A DNA stretch of 64,000 bases from Odontesthes bonariensis (taxonomy: Eukaryota > Chordata > Actinopteri > Atheriniformes > Atherinopsidae): contig NC_134528.1 in the NCBI RefSeq assembly GCF_027942865.1, forward strand, positions 8,551,586 through 8,615,585. Reading direction: 5' to 3'. Position numbers and translations under genes: made by a program. Below the pieces are notes generated by a model. It was not told where the DNA came from and did no database searches. It was given only the letters and a program-made list of their open reading frames with translations. Below are positions 28,980 to 40,844 of this stretch, piece by piece; position 1 is the stretch's first letter, and the number at the start of each line of letters is the position of its first letter.

Positions 28980-31900
28980 CTGTGCAGAGAGGAGAGGAGG
29001 ATCAGACCTTAAACAGTGTAAAAGGGAAGTGGACGCACGGAGGAGTTGTTGAATAGTTTAAGATTCCACCTTTATTTGGCAATTTCTGTCAAGATCATCT
29101 CTGAAGTGACAGGACTGATGAAGACAGAGCTGTTTCTTGTTTGTCTGTTCATTTGGTTTATAAAGTTTGAGTTTCTGTCGATGAGTTTATTTTTCTGTGC
29201 CAACAAGTTAAAATCTAAACTTTCTTAAACTGCCCTCCTGCTCTTAATAGCGATTTTAAAATAACGCTGGTGGTCCATAAAGCTTCAGATGACCCTCTTG
29301 GGCAGCTTAGATCTTCAGATAGAGCTTTTCTCTCTTCCCCAGAGTTAGGGCTAATCAAAGGAAAGCTGCATCCACATTTTATGTGGAATCAACTTCCAGA
29401 GATTCAACTTCTGCATCTTTTACATCACATCTTCCAACTGATCTTTTTCACATCGCATTTGTTTCATCTCTCACTGTACTGTGCTCGTCTTATTTGGCCT
29501 TTTATCTTCTTTTTAATTATTACACGCTTTACCTGTGTTGTATTTTTAAATTTGTCTGGTTTTTATTATGTTTATTGTCTAAGCACATTGAAAGACTCTC
29601 GTTTGAAAAGTGCATTAAATGCTTTTTTTGTGCGACCATCAAACATTTTCATTTCTTATTTAAGGGTAAATTGCTCGAAAGCTTTTATTGAATGTTACAG
29701 TGAGAAAATGACCAACTAGATAACGCATTTATTTTGCTTTTTGGGAGAAGTACGACTGAAATGTGACTCCAAAAATGAGCTCCACATATTCTAAACTATC
29801 AGTTTAGTGTGTTTTTGTGCCGTGTAGCACTACAACTGTGGTAGGGACAGATTTTACTGACAAGCTTTCATTAGCTCAACCTTAATGCTTGCATCTACTG
29901 GACCGAACTCCAAAAAATGACTCCTCATCACTGTGACATTAGCAGTGTCCTAATACAAACCAGACGTTTTGGTGAGAGGGTTTGACAGTTTGCTGATTCC
30001 TTATCCTGAACCTAAATTAGAAACCCTATATTTATCTAATATGTAGAAGAAGACGTGGCCGCTCTTTTTGAAAGATCGCTGCTTTTTGTGATGTTTATTA
30101 TTTCATATTGTTCAGGTTTGTGTGCCACTTCATCTTTTTTAATCTGAACTGGGTTTTCCAGGATAAAAAGGTGTCCTGGACAGAGAAGCACTCTCTTACT
30201 CCCACCCACCTTTAGATCATCTTTGAAGGGGTCCGTGTTGGCTGTGCTCATCCTCAGAGCCAACTCCAGGAGAGCTTCAAGCCTCGGGGGAACAATGTCG
30301 TCCACCGGCTTCTTCAGCTCCTCCTCCGTCAGGTCCATAAAGTGCACAAAGAAATCTCCTTTGTCCATCAAAAAGTAGTGCTTGATTGATCTAATGCAAA
30401 ACAAAACAAAACACACTAAATCAGGCATCAGCAAATAATTAGACGCAAGATTATGTCTACTTTTATTTTAGATTATATATTCTGATGTCCACAAGTTTCC
30501 CTTTTTGGTTTTACAGTGTCAAACAAAATGTGAAAATCTAATAGAGTGTATACAAACAGAGTTTGTCCAATTCTAACAAGCTTGAAAGTGAACATCTGCT
30601 CTGAGCTCCTTTCTCCTCCAACACAGCCTGAACCCTCTCAGACCAGCTTTCTGTCCTTTCTTTAAGGAGTCTTCAGGAATAGTTCTCCAGGCTTCTTGAA
30701 GGACATCCCAAAGCTCTTCTTTGGATGTGGGCTGCCTTTTGTTCCGTTTTCTGCCAACATGATCCCACACTGCTTCAGTAATGTTGAGCTCCGGGCTCTG
30801 GGGAGGATTCATCCCTCCATCAGACCTGCTGCCACTGATTTTCAGCCCACTTCTTGTGTCCTTTGGCACAGCTCAGCCTTTTCTCCCTGAAATCCTATTT
30901 TCTGTCTGTCAAACTGTGTTATCTTTGGTGTTTGTCAGATGAAACTAAAGAAATGGGAGCAAATGATGTGTCTTTGTGACAGGCTGCTGGTAACAAAGTG
31001 CCTAACGATACAATCTAAAAGTTGTTTGTTATGTGTGGACACAACACTGGTTCACCCCTTGAGTTTGCTGTTTTTTTCCCAGTCTTGAATGTTTTATAGC
31101 TCAGAGTTATGTGGCTTAATAAACAAAAACACACTCCTCTGGAAAATAGTGAGGTACAAGGACTGAACACAAAATTTGTGAAAAAGAAGCCAATGAAAGT
31201 CTGCAGAACTATTGCTCAAGTCCACTTTAAAAGACTAAAAGAAAATCTGGCATCTCGAAAGGAAATATTAAGAAATGAGGATCCCCTTAAGACTTTTGCA
31301 CAGGGCAGTAACTTTGGCACTGCAGTGAAAGGATAACCTGCTGCACAGAATCACATCCCTGCAGGTATCTTTCCAGGTTCTTATTCTAAAAAACAAGCGT
31401 TCACCTCAGACGTGAGACCAGCTCCTTCTCCTCCATGAGGAAGTCCAGCAGCACCTTGCTGGCGTAGTTGTAGGCCTTCTCTATCTGCTCCACGTAGTCT
31501 CGCTCCTTCAGGGTGTACAGCACCTCCTTTGCATCAGGACACGTCACATCTCGCCCGCACTCTCGCACCACATTGAGGTATTTCCCTGTGAAAAAAAAAA
31601 ACATCTCTAAACACACCGTCTAAAAATTATTTCACGTGCTTTTGTTCCCTTTTTACCTGTGCTTAATATTTTGTCCGCCATTTTCTGTAGAAACGAGGGA
31701 ATCCGATGCAGTACGATGGTGTATCTCTGGTCCCAGTACTTGTCGTTGTAGTCCTCCTGAATCTTCTCCTTCTGCAGCTCATGCTCCTCCACCATGAACT
31801 CACTGTGCAGGCAAAACATGCACAAGAGTGAGCTTCATGAATATTATTTAAACCGTTGATCATTACGGGGAGTGTATCAGGCCACGGCTGAACCTGTATG

Positions 31901-34900
31901 GATCCCTGATGATTCCTCTGTAGATCCACTTCTCCAGGATCTCAAAGTATGGGACGCTGGCTGCTTTAGTGAGGTAGAGACACAGCTCCTGAGCCTGGCT
32001 GTCCCCCGTGTAGTTGAAGGTTCGATCATGAAGAAGACTCAGCGTTGATCCACCCATACACTCGCCTTTGTCCACTGAGGATGCTGCAAAAAACAAATTT
32101 ATTATTTGAGTGAATGAAAGCATCGGCCGCCTGTTTTCTTAATGTGACGACTTGATCTGTGTTTCGGTTCTGTTAAAGCGATACTCCGGAGTAGATTCAA
32201 CCTGGGGTCATTTGAACCGTGATATCCAGCCAAGTAGCCCACCCGCAGTTTTTTCGATATTAGCTGAACATCAGCTGAGTTACAGAGTTATCCCGAATAG
32301 CTTCGTACAAGGGTTAATGGATCCTGGCAGTATCTCCAAAATTACCACACTAAAATCACATGCAATGACACCAAACTTCTACAGTAGTACAAATATGGAA
32401 AATAGTCCAGGAGTTTATTATTATCAACACAAGCCTGATAGCTTCTCTGCTGCTAAAGCTGCGTCGACGTCACTTCCTTGATCTGGGAGCTTCAAAGTAA
32501 GATGAGGGTTTATCTACTACTGTAGACAACAAAGCAAGGCTGCTCAATTTCTCCATTGATAAAATAATTTCACAACTCTACAACATAAAAATTCATAAAA
32601 AAACATGTAGAATATAGCATATACTTTGTTGTCCACAGTAGTAGATCAACCCTCATCTTACTTTGAAGCTCCCAGCTCCCAGAAGTGACGTCGACGCAGC
32701 TTTAGCAGCAGAAAAGCTATCAGGCTTGTGTTGATAATAATAAACTCCTGGACTATGTACAAACTTCCAAATGCATCGTTTTGTGAGTACAGACCATATT
32801 TGTACTACTGTAGAAGTTTGGTGTCATTGCATGTGATTTTAGTGTGGTAATTTTGGAGATACTGCCAGGATCCATTAACCCTTGTACGAAGCTATTCGGG
32901 ATAACTCAGTTACTCAGCTGATGTTCAGCCAATATCGAAAAAACTGCGGGTGGGCTACTTGGCTGGATATCACGGTTCAAATGACCCTAGGGTGAATCTA
33001 CTCCGGAGTATCGCTTTAATGATAAGTTTCTCTCAGGCCAAGTTCCCTCAGCCGTTTTCAGGGAAATAAAACACCTGAGCCCAGATTTCTGATGCTGTAA
33101 TACAGAAAACTGCTTACAGAAAGAAATTATTTAGAAAAATTTGAGGCGTGCATTCACTTTCAAAGCTGTGGAGATTCATCCGCTCCACAGTCCTGAGATG
33201 AGATGAATAATATTTAGAATATTTGGTTTAGGCCCAAAATACATCTGTGATATGTTCAGAGAATATAAAGCCAGCAGAGCTCTTAGATCCAAGGACTCAG
33301 GTCAGCTGGTCCAGTCCAGAGTCCAGACTAAACATGGAGAAGCAGCATTTAGCTGTTATGCTGCAAACAAGTGGAACAAACTGCCAGTGGAGATTAAACT
33401 TTCATCAAATGGAGACATTTTTAAATCCAGGTTAAAAACATTTCTGTTCTCATGTGTCTATGCATGAAATCTGCACGATATCTTTTAACTTACCTGGACA
33501 GTTGTTTGTTTTTAAATTAATTTAAATGATTTTATTTGTTTCTCTTTATATTCTTTTATGTATTTTTAATGCTTCTTCCACTCCCTGCTGCAATGCTTTT
33601 ATTTTATGTAAAGCACTTTGAACTGTTTTGTACATGAAATGTGCTATACAAATACATTTGATTTGATTTGATTTGATTTGATTTAGATGTATAAGCATAT
33701 ATTGTTGTGACAACTGATAAATCATGTTGTAATCTAAAGATAACAAGGCTTGTTTTTATCAAATGAAAGTGTTAATATCTTTTACAGAGCGTGGGATTGC
33801 ATGACGGACAAGCTGAAGCGGAATCCCTGCCCACAGGTGCCACTTTCTGTGCTCTACAAGATGAGACATTCACTGAATTCAGAGCAACACACACAATTAC
33901 TCACGAAAGTTATAGGCGGTAACACAGGAACCTCATTTTCTTGTAACATGTCATGATCTTGAGAAAACAAAAAGGCAAATTTCTTGTAAAAACAACATAA
34001 ATCAAATTGTTCTCACAAGAAAGGAAGCTTTGTTATCTCGATTTGAGAAACAAATCAACTCGTGATCCCGAGATGAAGCTAAACGTGTCTCAGGGACATG
34101 GTATATTAGGCAAATTAAGGGTTCTCTGAAGTTTAAAAGCTAGCCACGTGTGGAGTTAATTAGCCACACGATGATCGTATCAGTTTAGGAAACAAGCAAA
34201 AAAAAAAAGTGCCAACGGATAAACTAAACTCGTGTCTAATTCAAATAGAACTCAGACAGTGAACTTGTAGAACAGCATTATAATTACCTGTATGTTACAT
34301 AACACCTCCCCAAAGACTAATTTCAATAACCTTTGTGGATTGGAGACACTAAAACGAGATTAAAAGACCAGAAAGTAAAACATAATTTGTTATACCGTTA
34401 GATGTAATTTGCTTCATGATCCAGCAGAGGGTGCTCTTGTGTCAACTGGACCTAATGCAACCTGGGTAACCTCTGAGCAAGAAAGGCAACCGCCTCAAAG
34501 AGGTAAATTTGAGGCTCAGTTCCGCAACAGGGATATTTCTATTGTCAAACTGGGTTGACAGTTCTCTCAGATATTAGGCAAATTATGCGCTAAACCTGGT
34601 TAGAAATGCCCCAGTTCTCATGGTCGGCCTCCTACCGATAGATGCCAGTATCTCCATGGTTCTCATGGTGGGCTGGATGTAGAACCAGAGCTTCTGCAGG
34701 GTCAGCAGGCCCTGTCGCTGGAGGTGCTCCAGCTGCGTGACCAGGATCAGGTACTCCTTCATCAGGGTCCTCATCGCCGCCGTCAGGGCGTGGTTCACCT
34801 GGCCGTACTCAAAGGACGACTTCTCCTCAATGAACCTGGAAGATAAATAAACATGTCACCAAATTATTACTGCAGGGTTCACATTTTCAGACCGAACTGT

Positions 34901-37900
34901 AAATAAGTCATTAACAGTTTCTGACACATTTCTGACACTTTGTCTCGCTCTGTATCACAATAATTCTCAATGAGATGATAAATTAATCTTTAAAAATGAC
35001 TTTTAACTGGATAAGAAGCAGAAAATATGTGAATAAATGGATGGAGGGATTCACTAAATAAAACATATAGTATTTATTTAAAGCTGACAGATTAATTCAA
35101 CAGAAAATTAAAGAAGTGGAACACTAGTAACTGAGTAACAATCACATACATAAACAGTTTGGAAATGACATTCCTGCCAACAGTGAGCTATAATACAGTT
35201 TTAAGAGCATTGGTAATAAAGTTTAACCCCCTTAGAAGGCTGGAGGTATCCTGACATCACTCCTCACCGTGTAATAGTGGAGTAATATGATGCTACTGGT
35301 AATATTCTGTTCACAAGCTCTTTTACAGACATGTCCAAAGTCGCATCAACTATAAAAGAGCGGTTCTGCCTCCCCAGCACAGGCTGGGCGGTGATGTCAC
35401 GACCATCAACACCAACCAGGACGAACAGCAGGTCCTCCACCAGAGCTTGCTCCTGAGTCGCCAGGGGCAGCGTGCCTGAGCACAGACAACATCAGACGCG
35501 GGGATTAGTAAACTGAGGCTACACGCAGCAGAAGCAAGTGTGAAAATGTACTTCCTGTGTACCGATGGCCACGGCTGGATCTGCTGCGGGCGTGGGGCTG
35601 GTGATGAAGTCTCCGAGGAGAGCCGGGCGGTCGTACACCCAGTTAGGAAACACCGGGTTGGGCTGCGTGGGGTTCTTCTTGTTGTGTTTGTCCCTCAGCA
35701 TCTTCCGTGTGACCTCAGCAGGCTGCAGACACATTTCCAAAGAGACGCTGAAGAATTGCGGTCAGATTAAACCGATATAATGTGGGTTAACCTTATATTG
35801 TGTTTATTTAGACTCATCTGTGCTATCCGAGTGAGAAAATATCGAATAATTTCTGGAGTTATTTTGTACTGTTGTGATTATTCTTTCACCTCAGTGAAAG
35901 TTGGCACAGATCTGAGTCTGGAGCTTTGTTCACTGTTTAAACAGCTTTGCACAAAACCACAGACTGCTAAAAACAGAAGGGAAAGAGGGCTGTTGGACAT
36001 GTTTTATAAGACTCACCCAATAACTAAACATGAGTGAGTATCTTGTTTGAACTGTGCAATATCTCAAATAAACTAATCAAGTAAAACAATGTTTCAACAG
36101 CAAGGTTAACTTTAAACTTTAAACCTTAAAAGTCAGTAATCCTCACAGCTTGAATAAGGGAAACTGGGTTTCTATTTCTTCTCATCCAAAAAGCTTCTTC
36201 AGTTTTAAACTTTTTGGTGGGGAGTGTGCACGTGCTTCCTCAGACAGGTAAACCATTGAGAATGAACCACTATAAGATGATACTTCCCAACACCTAGTTT
36301 AGAACTGAAGAAGACTTTTGGATGAGAGGTGAAACGTCTTCAAGATCCGAGAAGAAGCCCAGTTGCCCTTATTCAAGCTCTTACGGTCACCGTGACCTGG
36401 ATGACTGAGAATCAACACCAACGGGAGTCAGAAATGTTCACCAGGGGAGCGTTGGAGCTGGCCGTCACGTTGCCGAGCTTCTTCCGCAGCTCATCCAGCT
36501 CCTGCATGGACATCTTGGTGCTGGTTTGAGGCAGCGTGTAACTGGTCGTTGTTGTGGCGTTTGTGTTCACAGACGACTCTGACCTCTCTTTGGCATTCTG
36601 CTGCAGAGACTGGAGCGTCTAGTCAAACACCAAAGATGTTACTTTTAGATCAAATCATTCATTCAAACATGGAAAATAGTCAAATCTTTGCATTTTTTTA
36701 AATAGTGCATTTCATACATTTCTTTAAAATCAGAGACATTGGCCATTTGTCATTTAAAAGATGTATTTTATCTCTTCAAAACTGTAAAGCGATTCATACT
36801 TTTAATATTAAAGCAACCCGGGAAAATAGTGGGTAATTTCACTATGAAACACGCGAAAAGAAGAGAGCTGAAGAACATTTAGCAGAATAATGTGGTCCAT
36901 GTTATTCAGGAGCTCTGCTACAAGTCCTCATAAATCACTCCCACAATAGCTGAAAATCAGCATGGCTTGATTTTATGGCTTGAACTTAAAAAGCTTCACT
37001 GTGCCAAATTTTTACAAATACCTCCCCTACGTGCAACCTGAATTACCGGCAGAGTAAGAATCAAATCACTTCAATATAGTATCGGATGCTTTTGGTTTTA
37101 AGACCCGTTTTAAGGTCTCAATTCATCACCTTTAATTGTTGAGGCAATATTTCACAAATCTGTTATGAGACAGTGGGAAATAATCCATAATCAGAAAATT
37201 TATGATGGGACAAAAAAAGAGCTGCAAATGTCCCTATTTGCTTTTGGTGGTTGAGAGTCATCTTCTTAATACTTTTTCACTGAACTGAAAACTCTTTTGC
37301 AACATCATCCAAACTGAGAATAACTGCAATCTTTTAAACTTTTGCTGCACACCCGTCACTTCTAAATCTGAAATAAGTATTTTTAACACAAAGTTAAACA
37401 TGTTTAAATCTAAACAAGTTTAACAAGCTCAATTGTCATACTTATTTAAAGAAAACTACAAAAAGCATAATCTGACTGGTCAAAAATAAAGCTTTTAGCA
37501 TCATGCAACATTAAAAGGTGCGTTTGTGTTGCGCATTACCTCTTTATCCTCACAGAGTTTGGACAGCAGATACAACAGAGGGTCCAGGTTGCGAACATTT
37601 TTGGACTTGAGCTCCTCGTACTTCCTCAAGAAGTCCTCCGGAGTTTTAGAGAATTCTGCTAATTTCACCTGAAAGTCATACAACAGCAACTATGACGACA
37701 ATATGCAGTCAGTAACACATTGGTTTTCCATTAAATCATTTCTATATGTTACGGCCAGATGTTATTTGAGCTCTATAACTGCTCTGCCTCCTATGATATT
37801 CTGTCTTTTCATGTCTTTTGGTTGATTAATATTCACATGACGACACATATGACCGCCCAGGCGTGACTTTATCAGGGTCCCGAGGCTTTTCAAGAAATGA

Positions 37901-38959
37901 TTTCCATCTCTTTGTGTTTGCAGTGAGGGAATAATTAGAGATATATGCAATTCATATGGTTCATAATGGCATACTATATATGATCTATCACAATTACAAT
38001 GTATATCCTAATATTTTCACCAATCGTGAGTATTAAACACAAACAAAATAACAAATCTTTCTGATCTTTAGCATATTTAGTCACCTAAGCCAGTTGATGA
38101 CTGACTGCACAGTAGTGGAAGACTGGAAAAAGGGGACAAATGGTTTTAAGTAGATTGAGACTCTCTTGCAGAGGACTTTAACGTGTTCCAGAGACCCGGT
38201 TTAAGTCAAGAGGTGAAAGAGCATTTTCAGTTAAAGCCCCAAAACTCTGGAACAAGTCACCTGAAGAGATCAGGTCAGCAGAGTCATTGTGTTCTATCCT
38301 AATTTTATTAGATTTGTTGTATTTTATTTTTATTTACTGATAAGAAATCCGCCCAACAATCTTAATTATTTCATATTGTTGTATTAATCTGTTTTTTTCA
38401 TTTCATCATTAATGAACTGCAGTAGGAACATAGACAAAGTGGGCATCAGGAATCTAAAATTCTTGCAATAGCAGCATCTCCTGGCTTGACAAAGCATATC
38501 AAGAGAAGTTTGTGAACCTTAATATTATGTGCCTCTGACTTAATTTGAGGAACACTAACTTTAGACCCAGGTGTTGATATGACGCAGATCAAAACGCATT
38601 TGGTCTCACTTTTTTACTTATGACATTTCTGTGGGCTTTTTCTCTGTGTCTTTGTGGCCTCTTCAACATGACCACAAATGCACGTGCACTGCTGTACATT
38701 TTCAGGACTCACACAGAGATTTGTTTTTATGGAAGCGGTTTTACATCCCACAACTGTGGGACTTTTCCCACACCTGGAAGAAACGCATTCATGGGTGTTT
38801 GTAACCCACCTTGGCACTGTGAGCAGAGACAGTGGTGTTCACATAAGGAGTCCTGTGTTTCTGCAGTAGGTCTATGTATCCCTCCGCTCCATCACTTCCT
38901 CGCACGTGCAGCAGGCTGAGCAGCTCGTTCACGTCGTGGTGGATCCTGAACTCACTCAT
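24241..38959 (-). CDS. tubgcp2: Gamma-tubulin complex component 2 (whole gene, 17 coding exons)
   Basis: GCP2 pairs with GCP3 and gamma-tubulin in the small complex that is the building block of the gamma-tubulin ring, which nucleates microtubules at centrosomes. Exons, by splice sites and phase: 38959-38810, 37668-37540, 36618-36442, 35722-35563, 35475-35268, 34835-34636, 32083-31894, 31802-31657, 31585-31405, 30390-30210, 28979-28807, 28465-28337, 28253-28133, 28045-27902, 27122-27006, 26090-25927 and 24316-24241. They sum to 2646 nt, giving 881 residues (human about 902), with all phases consistent. The start MSEFRIHHDVNELLSLL and the end LDFNGFYTERLERM match the family at both termini. 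No disabling change was seen. Confidence 0.97.
26393..26785. repeat. Dispersed repeat of the TAGGGGTGGGCGA type
   Basis: It starts TAGGGGTGGGCGAAAAAAAT and contains several ATCGATT/AATCGAT palindromes and TCGAATCGCAATACTTGGAG. I recognise this as a widespread fish repeat. (TA)n tracts border it on both sides (26371-26391, 26784-26799). It lies in tubgcp2 intron 15. Confidence 0.55.
27518..27558. repeat. (TG)n(CA)n microsatellite
   Basis: TGTGTGTGCG runs into a long CA repeat. The tract is almost purely alternating purine-pyrimidine, so it could adopt Z-DNA. It lies in tubgcp2 intron 14. Confidence 0.85.
29260..29625 (+). mobile_element. Degraded LINE 3' fragment in tubgcp2 intron 10
   Basis: The frame reads LRSSDRAFLSSPELGLIKGKL then FMWNQLPEIQ, matching the same RT C-terminal region with frameshifts. 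It is followed by AAGCACATTGAAAG...AAGTGCATTAAA, the usual tail sequence. The 149-codon ORF here is this relic, not a gene. Confidence 0.55.
30210..35475 (-). CDS. tubgcp2: tubgcp2 GRIP1 (N-terminal helical) domain exons
   Basis: Residues about 206-574, in exons 35268-35475, 34636-34835, 31894-32083, 31657-31802, 31405-31585 and 30210-30390. GRIP1 mediates side-by-side contact between GCP subunits. Recognisable blocks are QKLWFYIQPTMRTMEILAS, GGSTLSLLHDR, GDSQAQELCLYLTKAAS, LEKWIYRGIIRDPYS and EDYNDKYWDQRYTI. Intron 6 (32084-34635) is enlarged by an 847-bp palindromic element and an L2-like LINE tail. Confidence 0.95.
30545..31310 (-). mobile_element. Tc1-like element, doubly deleted, copy 2
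   Basis: Same family and orientation as copy 1. It keeps the C-terminal transposase remnant (30869-30573, ending [12 protein letters not shown]-like) but has also lost the N-terminal part: sequence jumps at about 30889 from the TTTCTCCCTG segment directly to the region beyond the N-terminal ORF. The right end GACTTTTGCACAG is at about 31291-31303. It lies in tubgcp2 intron 9. Confidence 0.85.
32173..33019. mobile_element. 847-bp TTAA-flanked palindromic (foldback) element
   Basis: The left arm (32173-32534) and right arm (32623-33019) are near-perfect reverse complements around an 88-bp spacer. The ends read TTAAAGCGATACTCCGGAGT and the inverted match. TTAA at both edges is the target duplication of piggyBac-type elements. 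The right arm keeps about 35 bp that the left arm has lost. No ORF of note; it is non-autonomous. It lies in tubgcp2 intron 6. Confidence 0.9.
33190..33685 (+). mobile_element. LINE 3' fragment (L2-like) in tubgcp2 intron 6
   Basis: The translation carries the reverse-transcriptase C-terminal signature AAFSCYAANKWNKLP followed by FKSRLKTFLF, then a 3' UTR with GTAAAGCACTTTGAA and GTGCTATACAAATA, and ends in a (TTTGA)n tail. That ending is typical of 5'-truncated L2-like elements in fish. It is antisense to the host gene. Confidence 0.8.
35563..38959 (-). CDS. tubgcp2: tubgcp2 N-terminal exons
   Basis: Residues 1-205, in exons 38810-38959, 37540-37668, 36442-36618 and 35563-35722. This is the GCP2-specific N-terminal extension and linker (KYEELKSKNVRNLDPLLYLL; KMLRDKHNKKN; WVYDRPALLGDF). 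The stretch in exon 36442-36618 (Ser/Thr/Asn-rich, SSVNTNATTTTSYT) is the least conserved part and looks unstructured. The start ATG has an acceptor-like CCAG about 15 nt upstream, so the 5' UTR is probably spliced to a first exon near 39342-39410. Confidence 0.94.
36145..36385. repeat. Inverted-repeat element next to tubgcp2 exon 3
   Basis: CTTGAATAAGGGAAACTGGG and CCAAAAAGCTTCTTCAGTTT at 36150-36210 recur inverted at 36297-36384 (AACTGAAGAAG, TTTTGGATGAGAGG, CAGTTGCCCTTATTCAAG). The arms are about 60-85 bp. The right arm ends about 60 bp from the exon 36442-36618 donor. Confidence 0.65.
38165..38310 (+). mobile_element. Degraded LINE 3' fragment in tubgcp2 intron 1
   Basis: One frame encodes RFKSRGERAFSVKAPKLWNK followed by SPEEIRSAES, the L2-like RT C-terminal signature. 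It is short and lacks a clear tail. Confidence 0.6.
38615..38790 (+). repeat. Unnamed dispersed repeat, copy 3 (partial)
   Basis: It retains the right-hand blocks: CTGTACATTTTCAGGACT, AGAGATTTGTTTTTATG and TTTTACATCCCACAACTGT. It ends about 20 bp before the splice donor of tubgcp2 coding exon 1. Confidence 0.55.
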
Positions 38960-38974
38960 GGCTCAGGCAGCTGG

Positions 38975-40844
38975 CATGATGACAAGACGTTTTATTTCAA
39001 AGGACAGAGGAGGAAAGTCGCTTAGCCCCACTGCAGCAGGCATCAACATCTGAGCAGCTGGTTCACACTGACAGACATCAACAACAGCTTGACTAAAGAT
39101 ATGTGCAAATTATAAACCATTTAAAAGACTGTATGCTTATCATGTCTCCGGTCTTAACTGTAGTATGGAGTGTTTACGTTCTTTAATGCTAACAAGCTAA
39201 CTAGCCTATAAGATGTGGACGCTAAATGGTTGCTAGCTCACCTAAATTAAACATAATCACATAAATTAACAAGTAACAACGTGACATAATTACCCTAAGC
39301 CTTATTACAGGTGTAATAAACATCTCAGGACTGCACTATACCTGCTGGTCGTGTTAAGTACAATTCAACTGCGTTCACCAGAGCAGGTACCAAACGCGCC
39401 CACCACTACTCAAATTCTTCTTCTTCTTCTTCTCATACTGCCATCTGTACTAAAAAATGGCGCCACACTGCCCCCCACAGGTTGAACACCAACACTGCAC
39501 GTTTGATATTTTTCTTTGGAGATTCGTATACAAAAACTGAGAAAGATACAATTTCGTCATTTGTTTTTAACATAAATTGTTTAAAAAGAATAACATATGT
39601 GTAGTTGCAAAGAAGATGAATAAAGCCAAATACTAACATAAAAGAATAAAGTACATCTATTTTTAAAAAAAGGTTGCAGGTGTCAATAAGGCATTGAATT
39701 TGTAATTTTAAACTATTTTATTTAGAATATTGATAAAGCATTAGAAAATATTTAAAGAAAGCAGGAAAAACGAATTAAAAGGAATAAAGCAGTGACCATG
39801 TAAAGCTAAACATATACAAGTAAAAGAAAACACCATAAAAGAGAGACTTAACGAAGGCATTTAAACATAACAATATCAAATCCCATCAGTAAAGAAGTCA
39901 GAGGGGAAAACATGGTTTGATGCTAACTGATGAACAGACAAAGAAAATTTTAAAAAATATACATGATTTAAAAAACACACACATTAGTGATAAACAATAT
40001 ATCCATTTGTCATTATAGATAATTTCAAGATATCTTTTGAAAGTCAGCCATCAAAGCTATGGCTGAAGATTTCGTATGCAGAAAAAGGATAAATGGTTTA
40101 AAGTAGACTGAGAGTATAAGACGTATTTATTAGTAAAATAATATTTGAGTGGTGTGTATGTGTGCTGGGATATTTAGATTTGTACTGAGGGTAATTGTGT
40201 TACTTAAAACATGCATTTACAATGTTTTATTATGTCAAATTAAAGACAAACAATATTATTTCTTAAAAATGTATTAATGATATATTTTCATAAGAATAGA
40301 TCAATAAATGTAACAATTCTGACTCGTAAATCTAACAGCACAGGGTCTCTTTTAATTCTAGACATTAACTACGGCTGTGTTACATTGGAGGTGGTGATCT
40401 TTTAAATGGTTTGTAATTACAGACAAGAGGACCCAAAATCCAGCCTTGATGACCTCATTCATATCCGTCCGGTTTGTGGGTCTGCTTTTATTTTGAAAGC
40501 CAATGACATACAGGAAGTAAACAGTAATCACGTTACAACCCGGAAGTGTTGCCTTTCTCTAACTAACGTTTGAATAGACGAGAATGACCAATTTATCGTC
40601 TGGAGAAACGATTAAACGCGATGCTACAAACATCGTCCACCCGCTGATAGTCATATTTGTGTCCTAATTGTTGGTGCCAGAGGTGGAGTCGGTCGAGTGT
40701 GAGTAGCAACGCCCTGATGCCAGCCACCCCGTTGGAGAAAAATACCCCCGCTCTGTTTACAAGTCGGCTGAGAGAAATTGCTTGCCCGCCGTGTCGCTAG
40801 CTAGCCGCGCCACCGTTTCTGTTGTTTATACGAAAAATCTTAAT
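38975..40844. promoter_or_regulatory. Divergent tubgcp2 / kctd2 intergenic region
   Basis: This 1.9-kb spacer separates two head-to-head genes. An ETS-type site, CCGGAAGT, lies at 40540-40547, near the likely kctd2 start region. The part from 40600 to 40844 is GC-rich, while 39600-40450 is strongly AT-rich with no ORF of note. No TATA box stands out. Confidence 0.5.
39342..39412 (-). other. Probable non-coding first exon of tubgcp2
   Basis: On the minus strand a stretch ending CCAGCAG|GTATAG gives a donor-like site at 39341. It pairs well with an acceptor-like ATGCCAG just before the start codon (about 38974). It contains GGGCGCG and lies next to a (TTC)n tract. It is inferred only from splice-like signals. 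Confidence 0.4.

Noticed and set aside
29270-29719. 149-codon plus-strand ORF as a gene
   Set aside because: Its first third matches the C-terminus of LINE reverse transcriptases and the rest is AT-rich 3' UTR and flank.
40782-40844. Upstream extension of kctd2
   Set aside because: The frame is open but begins at TTG, not ATG. The first ATG in frame is 40845, and MAEL matches the usual KCTD2 start.
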